Shown: piece after piece, positions 11,001 to 23,000 of the stretch
Layout of the letters: every line of letters begins with the position of its first letter
Numbering within the stretch: position 1 is the stretch's first letter
Source: Mactromeris polynyma
Lineage: Eukaryota > Mollusca > Bivalvia > Venerida > Mactridae
Direction of reading: 5' to 3'
DNA length: 64,000 bases
Assembly: GCA_032209605.1 (NCBI GenBank)
Contig: JASFXZ010000004.1
Location: forward strand, 34,196,401 to 34,260,400
Notes under the pieces: model-generated
Told to the model about the DNA's origin: nothing
Databases searched by the model: none
Seen by the model: only the letters and a program-made list of their open reading frames with translations
Made by a program: the position numbers and the translations under genes

Positions 11001-14000
11001 GACGGATTATTTTGGATAACAGTCATTTCCTCGGATATTGGCGTAAATATCTTGAAATGACCGGAAACTAGTTAATTTATAGAAAGTCCACAGTTATTGA
11101 TAACGGTGACAAATCAATAGACAAACGTGTATGGAATATATATCAATACATACATAATCTTTCCACGAAATAACATCGCTAAATTAATGAATACAACGCT
11201 ACCCAAATATTGCTATAGACAGCTAGAACAACAATAATGTAAAGAACGGGACACAGCAGAACAGAAAGAATAAAATCCATATAAACATACTTATAAATTG
11301 TAATTGCTAATGTGTCACTTTTTCCAAAACATGGTAATACAAATCAAAATATTGTTTAAACTCATACTGACCATGCTTCAAGCTGTTACATTCATACATA
11401 AATGAACAAAAATATCCACTACAAAAATAAAAGATATAAGCAGCAGACACTAACGCTAGATAGGTCGCTTAGACACGGGCAGTATTGTATGGAACCATAG
11501 CAGCGCATGTGGCGGGATGTAGCAGTAATGTGCCGGCTCGGCCAGGCTGATTAACAGGAGTCGCATGTTTGACCCTCGTCAAAATCTCAACTGAATCATC
11601 TCAAAAGAAACAAGTTGATGTGTTTTCCAAGACGAACCAGAAATTGATACAGCAAATAATTATGCTTCAGTAACAATTAATCGTGTATATAGGTTGTTGT
11701 AAAGTAACTTAAATACTCACTTGTACATGAAGATGAGGAACAATGGAGAAATGATGTAGAATTGCATGTCATTGGCAAGATACCACGACCATCCCATACA
11801 CTGTAAATGTTTATATTTATATAATTTGTGTATAAAACATGCATCTCGTATATTGAAGCAAACACAGATTGTTTACGTAAGTTATGCATTAGTGATGATA
11901 ATGATTATTTCTTCAAACAGCTACATAGGTGTGTTTTCAAAAATAAACATATCTTAGTCGATGATTGTTGGTGACGAGTTTTATTATGTAGTTTTTTCTA
12001 GGTAACACTTGCTTATAAAGAACACTGATTAAAACACTTGGACATAAGGAACACTAAATCTCTAAGTGCACATTTTATATTAAAACAAAAAAGAACCGAT
12101 ATAGAGAGTTTCCAGGTCCCATGGGAGTACCGTGTAAATAGGTTTTCAGAGTATCTCAGTATTTTAAGTTCAACTATATTACAGTGCTACCATTATCTGC
12201 TCAGTCTCTGGAAAAATATGCAATATTTCATGTGCATGCACTCTCTGTACAATAAAGTACTGAAGTAACGACTTTCCATTAAATATTTAAGAGATTCTTG
12301 TCTCTTTGGCGTCATCTTTCATATAAATATGTGGGATACATGAGTGCATCATTATACATAATTAATTAACAAATAAATTTAATTTATTTATCACTCTATT
12401 AACTTTGTTTATTACAATTATCGCTTTTTATTGCTTTTGTCATCTGCATATTTTATGATTATATTAATGAACAGTTTTATCAAGAAGATAAACCTATTTA
12501 TCTAAATATATCTGTCTGTCTGTCTGTCTTCCGCTCGTCTTTCCATATTTTATACAATCTGTCTTTCATAATTTGATAGCCGGATTTTATTATTTTACAG
12601 AAAGTAATTTCATTTAAGTGTTATCTTAACATCTTATACCATTGTCGTTAGATTAATAAATAATCGAATAGATTGCTTTTCATAAATTATGTCTTGAAAT
12701 GCAATTACAAATGTATGTAGCTAAGTGATCATAAGTATCTGAATTCCTTTATTTTGAAGAGCGAATAGTTTAAATTCGTCTCTTTAGTTAAAAGGTAGTA
12801 TCAATAAAAAGATTATTTCACATACGGCCGCATCCTGTTCAACAATATTGTTAACATAAAGCAGATTGGTCCACCAGTTCGTCTTACAGTGCTCTGCTTG
12901 CCAGATGACACTTGGCCAGAATGGACCAGATCCAAGATATTGATACAAGCAGCCAAACATCATCAGAACCATCATGTAAATAGGGGTCAGTCTGAAACAT
13001 AACGTTAGCAATAGTTTCAAATAAGTAAACCTACAAACGTTTCAGGCTAAAACAAATAGACACATTGTCGTAATCACTAAAAAGTGTGTTTTTTCAGCGA
13101 CAGCTGCAGCTTAATTTTAGATTCATCGAGTTTCAGTCACAAGCAAAATCTCGACAATGTTTATTTGCTCCCCAGAAAGATCTTTATGTTTTATATAGAG
13201 GAATAAAATACATTTAGTTAAATAATTGATCTAGCAAATGCCAAAGTTGGTAGAGATGATTACTGAACTATGGATACTCGTGATTATACTGGTGGTATGA
13301 TACCTAAAACGGTGTTATATATATGGTAGTCAAACCATTCAATTTCATGTCCAATATCTCCACTTAATTGTGCTATTGTCTCTACAAAAAGTTTGATAAT
13401 GCAAACAACAATGACAATCGCTTATAGCGTTACGTATACTATATTACAGTATTAAGCTACATTTTACTAGATTTCAGACGGATCGCGAGGGGGATAATTG
13501 AGGATTGCCAAAAAAAATGTTGTTACAATTAAAAGTCAAGTATGTAAAGTACTATACTAAGAGCACTTCTGAGAACTAGACATTGTAGGTATTACGTGGA
13601 CAGCAATCCTGGTAAACTTGATCACATGACCATCATTTGTACAAAAATATTTAAGATAGAAAATCACATAAAAATGGCTCAGAAGATGCAGCAAATATCG
13701 ACTTAAGTATTGTACTAGAAACCAAATGATGATCTTACCTCCAGAAACGATGGAAGTAATACATAACCACCACGTTAAGAGACAGTAGATTTTTCCGTCC
13801 TTCTATTTCCTTCAACTGTAACCACGTTAACAGAAAAGCACTGAAATAAAGATAAAGATAGAAATGATTGCTGTTTGTAATGATTTAATATAATGATAAA
13901 TATGATTAATACTATAGCCTCTCCAGATCATTACCCCTTGGGAGATTGACTTGTTGGTTGTTGTTGTGAGGGTTCTGTTCTAGAAAGGTTTTATGAATTG

Positions 14001-17000
14001 TCATTGTTTTCTACATGAAAACATATGTTGTTGTCGGTAGGCTGTTGCTATAGGAACGACCACACTGACGTGGTTACATAACATATAATTGTACCGCTTG
14101 TCATATTTTATTAACAGTAGTTCACATCGTAAACCAATGATATGAATGATATATTGATGTAGAAAGACACAGTTACCAGTAAATAAAGGCAACAAGGTAG
14201 CGCACGAGGCCTAACATCTCGATATATAACTTGTATGTTATACATGGCTATCAATGGGCGGAAGTTTAGGATTTAAGAAAAACATGGAAGAAAGTAGGAG
14301 CAGGAATCAAGAATCACCGCTTTATCAGAATATGAATGAAATCTCATACACGTATGTGAGAGTTGATATCCGAAACGGTGTGAACCTAGAGAACATCTCG
14401 AACAATACCACATACCATGTGTTTGGTACATGAAACTGTCCGAAGAGTTCCGAACACAGCCAGCTTACGACGATTGACAGTTTTTTAAAATATGTTATCA
14501 ATACCTGAGAACGAAGAATGTATCCACGGCAAAACCCCCACCCACCACAGCTTGAAATGTGAACCGTTGCATTATGGGTACAGCATCAATTAGATTATCT
14601 GAAAGTGAAAATCATCTTAAAGTTAATGGCAAATCTATAAAATAACATACACTGCTTAAATATGATGTCGTATAAGTATATAATGTGGAGTATGACTTCA
14701 TTATTACGTTAGATAATATTGTATTACTGTTATATCATGTAAGATGCATTCAACTGGAATATTGTAATTTGTTAATATTCATAACCGATGATTTGACATT
14801 ATCGGAGAGTTTGTTTATATTTGTCACCCATTTCATTACAAAATAAAAGTATTTGAAGGCCGCTGTACGATTTCCAAGTTCTTCTTTAAGTGTCGTTTTT
14901 TTTCCAGAAAACGTCACATGTGACGTCACCATGTACTGACAGAAAGCAATATTTGCCTCATTTGGCAATATGAAACGAAGTGATCAAAAGAAGTAAATAT
15001 TGTTTCCTGCAACAGTGACATCACATGTTGCGTTTTCTTGAAATGACGTGATGTGTTTTTGATTTCCATTCGAGCCATTCAAAGAGAGGCAAATATCAAC
15101 AAGTAACGACACTCGATTCTTGATAAAAGCATTAATTGAATCGTCGCCGTTCCAATTCAGTTTTAGCTAATACTAGAGCATCGTTGAATTGCTAGAAATA
15201 ACTAAGTTTGAGTTTTCTCAATCTCCTGAAAAGTGATGATAGATGTCATACATGAGGTCATCAACAACAGCGATGCCTCCCCATGAAATGGTCAGTTTTT
15301 AAAACAAATTATGATACTTGCCAGTCGTAAATGCCTCCTGTTGTGAAATTATTCCATAGTTGTATGTGTGACCTAACACCACCCACGTCAAACTGAGAAA
15401 TCGTATACCATGGATACAGGAAACGGCACCGGAAGAGGACTTGGCGTTCAGCAGTTTTGGAATATTTGTGTATAGAGAGAAGCAGAGGACAAAACGTGCC
15501 AAGAATGGTTCTGAAGCAAATTAGAAAATCATGATTTATTTTTATAAATTAATAAGGTAATTAGAACTGGATATATGCTTGTTAACCAACCAATGTTGTG
15601 CGAGTTTGCAATAATTTGTACCTTACATCGATTGTGAAACAAGTTCTTACAAAATCTACTTACCACTCTTGATGACAACTTCTGGGTACATAACCACTAC
15701 TCGCGTCCTATCCAGGGATTTAGAGTTCTAGATCAAATCACGCTCATCGCGTAGCTTGAACTCACGAGCTTCGAATCATAAGTCACTCTACACTCGACCA
15801 TTAAACTCAAATAACATATTTGTGTGATATGGCTAGCTCTGCATTATTGTTCTTTTAGTAAAATCTCACTTAAAGACCACCTCAATAATTAGACCACCTC
15901 GAAATTAAGACCAGTTTAAAGGGTCCCTAGGGTGGTCTTATTATTGAGGTTTTACTGTACATATATAATGTCGAAAACTACACGTTGTACACTATTTATT
16001 AACACGATTCATTCGAATACGTGTGTTATCATTTCAAAAGGAAATGTGATGAACGGCAATTGAAGTATACATTACATAGCCCACACACGTGGTAATACGA
16101 TGACAATCCATCTTGTTCCCGCACATTTAAAGACTAATTTACAACAGGGGAATCAGGAGCGGACATTGTCAGCAGGTGACCATTATTGAAGATGACCGTT
16201 AGCACTGATTGACCGTCCTTACAGACACATTATAGGATTATGATATACACCAGAATTGAGGGCAATTTAATTATCATCTTAAAACGAGTATCTTACGTAT
16301 TTAGGACCACCAACATTTATTCTATACCATATTAATAGGCGTATGACTGTGTTCTAAAAGACAGTCAGACCTCGTTTATTCTACAAACTTCTTTCCGAAT
16401 ACTTGGTATCATCCGAAATAAATATCAGGTCCCGAGGTATTTATTTAGGTACGTCGATTTGAGCTAGGCTATACGAAACCGTGTATGATTCGAAATAAAC
16501 ATGATTCCGGTCCTGATGGTTCGAATGAACGAGGTCCGACTGTATCAACAAGTATTCTCGAAATCTTGGCTTACCATTACATACGCCTCGAACCTACCTT
16601 CTGCTGGTTGCTTCGACTGTCCGCCGGCTTCCATCGTCTGTGCACTTGTGTGATTGTTGTTAGTCATCTCCTTTTCTTTTAAGTTTACAGTGCTTCCTGA
16701 TTGCAAGGCACAATCTCCATCTTTGTGGGACGTGTATCCATTCTGTGCATCTTTGTAAAATAACAAATAAGATGTCTTATGTACATCCATGCATTTATAC
16801 AGCGATACTGTAATACATTGATAACTCGAGCCTTAATAAGACGATATGCTGCTTTAGTCGAAGACGTATATTTGGTTGTAATGATAATAATAACAGTAAC
16901 ACTAATGATAATAGCTTTATTTCAAGATGATGAACACAAAAGACAGTAAGCTTTCGAATAAAAATGATAAATAATGATATTAAACAATTTTCTTCAATTA

Positions 17001-20000
17001 TTTTGTTTTGATCTCCAGATACATGTATAGTATCATTAATTTATAGTAAAGGAAGAAAAGTTTAAATTAAATAATAAATAAACGCTCATCGTCTAACATA
17101 CTACAAACTCAATATACGTATCTAATAATTGCGCAATAATTTAAGTAAAACGTTAAAAAAGTTCCTGATGGAGATAATCATACGACGATAGTTTGTGTTG
17201 GTAGGAAATATAGTCCCATGTTAGAATAATAAAAATGGGACAATACTTTACAATACAATACTAGTTAAATGTCAATTTAAATAATTACACTATCAATCTC
17301 TCCTCGTACATTAGAGTTTGGGATCGAATGAAGTTCGATTACGCTTTATAGTCATCTCGTCAAAAAATAAATGCATTTCATCCAAATATAACGAAATAAA
17401 TGAGAATGTTTCACGTAGAACACCATTACGCCATGAACAAGAGACAAGAATATTGGACAAAGACAATACATATCATAATCAACAAATTACATGACGACGT
17501 GAAACATCATATTTAGTTGATAGTGTGTCGACCGGCATTCACTTTTGCGGCCTGATACGACAATGATTTCCCAACGGGCCAGGTCAGATGACGGTTGATA
17601 ATACGAAAAAGCAATATGAAATCAGACATACCGGTCTTGTATTGAATGGTAATCACTTTGATCGGTTCTTCTTTCGGGACTACATTTACATATTTACTAC
17701 TGGTAGATATTGCTTCAAAATCCTTTCGATCATTGGTCGGTGCGGCCAACGTTCGGTAGATATCGTACATCGTACCAAGCAACATCAGGACACCGAACAT
17801 GGACACGACGCATCTGAACATAGAAAACTTACCGTCACCACCTTTTAGTACGGCATTTACACGCCTGCGTCTCATTGGAACAACAACATTTTTATATGCG
17901 TTGACAATGTTCCAATGAGTTTTGCGTTGTCGCTGCAATGAGTCCAAAATGGACGTGAACGTTGAGTGTGGTAGCTGTTCCCAACTTTTACATTGAACAT
18001 AAGGCATTAGCAATACAATGTGGAAATACGTTCCCCGATTTTTGAATTTACACGTATAAACCTCTAAAAGGGAAACAATAAAACCACACTCACCGTTCAC
18101 GTCCATTTTGGACTCATTGGAGCGACAACGCGAGACTCATTTCAACGCATAACAAAATGATGTTGTTCCAATGAGACGCAAGCGTGATTTATAATCCGTA
18201 CATATTAATAGACGCATCTAGTAAGAAAACTTACGCCAGAGTATTACGGTTTCCTACAGTTATGTGATATTGGCCAATGGTTTTTAGTTTCTTCAAACAT
18301 TCAAGAAAACCGACAGATACGGTCAGGTTACAAATAAAAACTACATGATTGATGATACTGTAGTATTACAGGACAAAACACCATTGCTACAAGAACTTTA
18401 ATGATCGTGCACTCAATTTGTAGCAAGCTTAAACACTGAAAAGAAGCTATCAATATAAAGACAATACTACAGCATTTTTACTATACAAATATATTTAATA
18501 CATACATAGCAGCAATGGCGGACTTGTCTGACGTCAGCACCTTTTCTTCATCACAATACGATGATTCTAATGTGAGATTGAGTCGCTTCAAAGGTTCTGT
18601 AGGCAAACATAGAATTGTGAATGCTTTTGTTCGCCATTGCAATTACTAAACGCGTTTGTTTTAGACATACTGTGTAGCTTATGAAACATGCTGGCATTCG
18701 AACTCAAGGCAAAGTTAATCACACTTTTTACGTTACTAACAATTATCACATTTTACACGCCACTTTGATTTAGGCAGCAAATATACATTCATAAATAAGA
18801 CCATCCTTAAAAATGTATGCTTGCTGTTACGCGACCGACTCATGAAAAAATACCGCGACTCAATTTATTGTTTTAGGTTCATCGATGAAATGTTGTTCTC
18901 GGTCTGTTAGCCATTACAGTACTGAACTAAGAAAACTATCTACCTACCCACTGTTAAAATTCCGGGTCGCGTAACCGCAAACAAACGCTTTTTAATGATG
19001 GCCTAAGGTTGCATACATCGAAATTCGTTTCATCCGGATTGTTACGATGTATATTCTCCTGCTGTTAGGAGGTTACTACATGTCAATCATCATCTGTTCG
19101 ATACTTTTTGTAGAATATTTACTTTCAAATAAACCTTTATTGTAATAATTTAAGCGAAATCGAACATTTAATGCATTAGTGTGACAAATTATATGAATAG
19201 TAAGGTTTAACATCACCTTTGGAATCTTCATTACACGGTTCTATTGATAAGTATATGGATAGTGTATATTGAATACTTACCTAACTCAAAGAAGCCTTTG
19301 GCATCCTGACTATGGCAAGAATCAGGAACACACAATCCCCAAGTCAACTTTATATGAACACCATGCGTATCCTGAATAAATCAAACTTCATTAAAATTTG
19401 GCAAAATTGTCAAAACCATTAAGGAAAACATCATAATTATTTTGTTGTACTGTTTATTACCGTTTATTACGAATAAAATATAATGATATTAATATAAAAT
19501 GCAAAAGCATATTAAAATTTGTAAACCATCCCTATATCAGAATAGGTTTTTATAATATATATAATGCAAAGAGTGATTGCGAAATGCCAGTTGCAACACC
19601 GTGGCTTATGTTGCTGTATCAACGTCGGCAAAAGTTTTGTTCTACATTTCGCTAAGCATTTTAGTTACGAATTCGCAGTATTAACAGAGATGTGCAGATA
19701 GTAACACATGTTCGTATGTCTGCAGATTTGTGGAAGAGGAAAATCCTTACAACATCGAGTGAGTTGATCAGACTCTCTGGTATTTCTATATCCACGCGAC
19801 AAAATCTCGTCTTGAAGTCACGTGACTCTGTGTCTGTGTCAATACGAGGTTTGACCATGTAGCATTGGTCATACGAACCAGCGAAGTAGAATGCTCCACG
19901 TTCAATACCAGGCACCATCTTCCCCTGGGCATCCAACACTGAAAACAAAATAATCAAAGTGCTGAAAGGACCATAAACGAAATCACCTAAACGTTTAATT

Positions 20001-23000
20001 GCAGTTGCTTAACCACTAATTAAACTTTAATTGACCACACAATCGTGCTTGTAGATCGTATTCACTACTTATCTTATAAAGTTTGGAAAAAAAACTAGTT
20101 CGTGCCCTTACATACATTTTCAGGTGGACACGCACATGAAATGTTTTATTGGAAATACTGTAAATACATCTTATTTCCTCCAAAAACAGCAAGATGTGAT
20201 TGACGTAGGTTGCTTAGTTTGTACAAATCTAACACGCCTTTAATAAGACATAGAGTACAAAATGTGATCATTGATCTAGCAACTTACTATCTATGGCCCA
20301 TGACTTTCCCGCCAAAAGGCTATCAATTGAATGAGTGACGTCATGGTAACATGCATTGCTTACGTGTCCACTCGCTTCATTGCGCATGGCTGAACTTGCC
20401 ACATATGACGTCAATAATGTTCTTATCAGCTTGACTGGTTGAATCAGTGATAAATACGAAGAAATGTCATTTCCAATGGTTTGGTTATGTCTAGCAGCTT
20501 CAGCCACTCCCGTTGTAACCTATAATAATGCGTAACTTTCAGACATAATGAAGTCTCGCGAGAGTCGACTCGTAAAATCTTACATACTGATAAAAGTGTT
20601 TATAAGATCAGGCTTAAGGCAATAAAGTGTGACCATAACAAGACGATGTAACTAATTACGTCGTAAAATGTTTGAAATAATTGTTCATGTCGTGCGTCGT
20701 AAAATATTGCAACACAAACATGTATGAAAGCCTATCAATGCAACGACCCTTTTTAGAGTTACATCAACGTATAATGCAAGACAGTTACCCTGTCAAACAT
20801 GGCATAAAACTGAGTTTATAATTGATTTTACTTGACACACATTAGTACCTATATTAAGTCGATCTAACACGTAATTTCTTCCTCATAATTAGAAATTTCA
20901 AATGTTGATTACCTATCCTAATAAAGCATATTTTGTTTGAACTTAGCACAAGACCTTTCAATTTCGAGAGTCTAGCTACTATTAATAGACCAACCTGTTA
21001 ACTTAATATTGTTTTAAAAGATTAAGATTAAGTTTCATAAATGTATTTAAAATATCAATGTATTATTAAAGGTACACACAGTACCCGCTATACGAAGCAA
21101 CTTGTACTTCAGAGCAAACAATATAAAATAGCATGTTAGAATGGCGGGTGTACCTGGTAATGTAGTTTATACAAATAAGGCTATTTCAACAAATATACGG
21201 TGTTCCGTTCGAGATATCGTTGTTTCGCCCCTTCGCGCACTGGGCTATGACACAATGCGATGGCACGATGACACGAAGCGATAGAACTATGCGATGGCAT
21301 GATGACACGATGTCATAGAACATCGTACCATCGCATCGAGCCAGCGTGCTATCGCATAGTGTCATCTTGCCATCGCATCGTGCCATCGGATCGTGTCATT
21401 ATGCCATCGCATCGTGTCATCGTGCCATCGCATCGAGCCATCGTATAGTGTCATCTTGCCGTCGCATCGTGTCATCGTGCCATCGCATCATGCCATCGCA
21501 TCGTGCCATCGCATCGTGTCATCGTGCCATCGCATCGCGTCATCATGCCATCGCCCAATGCGCGAAGGGGCGAAACCACGATAGCCCTAACGGAACACCG
21601 TACACATAGGAGTATTAAACTGCGCGTTCTTATATCATATCTCTTTATTTTCGACTCTCCGAGTGTCCGTACCTTCAGTACTATGATTTTATCATATCAT
21701 TCCTATATAAATAGTAAGCTCGAAGGTTTTGACAATGACCACACTTAGTGTCTACCTGTTTAAAAACTAGTGTTGCAATCTGACGTAACATTGGATTTTC
21801 AAGAATTGACGTCATCAGACCATTTGTTCCGGAAGAGCTTGACTCACCAGTGACGTTGTTGGATGAGCTGTTTGGACGATTCACTTCCGGTGTAGGATTT
21901 TTTGCAAGATTACGCATGCCTAATTTGTAAAAGAAAACGAATGTTATTGGTGACAACTCAAAAAGTCGAGAAATTACAAACAATGATTAAAGACACTTAA
22001 GCATGCGTCTACAGGAACAAGATTGTGTCACCAGGCGCTCATTAAATGCTAATCATGTACATTCTCAAGGAAAATCCAGAATATAATACGAATTCCGTGG
22101 ACCGAAGATCTATCACTACTAAAGGTGTATATTCACATACTGACAGTAGAAGAGCTAAATGTGTTATTTATTTCAAATTGTGTCAAATTTAGTGAAATAA
22201 AATTTTCGTCGTCAAACATCCCAATACATGTACTTACCAAATATGTAAAACAGTTTTAACATGCAAAACATATCAAATGAAATGCCGCTTTAAAAGAGAG
22301 AGAATAAGTAAATACAGGGAACGCCACATACATAAGACAATAAAACTTCATAAAACAATATTTACATACATCTTAGCAAGATATTCCGCTGTTCAAAATA
22401 ATTATAAACAATAACAGTATGTGGCGTTTTTTGTTTATAATATTTCTAATCATCCGTAAGAAAAAATGAAAGCTGCTGTACGATTTTCAACCTCTTCTTT
22501 AAGTGACGTCATTTCAAGAAAACGCAATATGTGATGTCACTATTTGCAAACAGGAAACAATAATTACTCCATATGGTCATTTCGTTTTCATATTGCCATG
22601 TAGGGCAAACATTGCTTACTGTCAGAACATGGTGACGTCATATGTGACGATTTCTGGAAATGACGCACTTAAAGAAGAGGTAGGAAATGTACAGCGGCGC
22701 TCTAATATTTTTGAAATATTACCATTTAAGAGCACGTTCATTAATGGGTTTACGGTGACCCCTGGCACTTCGTCTGGCATGTCCTTAGCTTCGTCAATAA
22801 ACGTCTTTATCTCTGGATAAGTCTTACATTAAAAGAAATATTGATATTATGTAGCAAACAAAATTCTCATCCATGTATGCATATCACATTATGCGTCGGA
22901 CTACTGAATAATAAGTCTAGACACATTTGTTATGATGACGTTAAAGATATATCTGGCTCATCTGAACCTAACCATGTTGAATGAGCTTCATCTAGTTTTG

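Noticed and set aside
17513..18106. 197-codon minus-strand frame as a single gene
   Set aside because: Only 17632-17813 is the NRF-6-like exon 7; the rest is intron and a MITE arm.
21346..21748. His/Ser/Cys-rich short frames
   Set aside because: Translation of the ATCG-rich core of a MITE.
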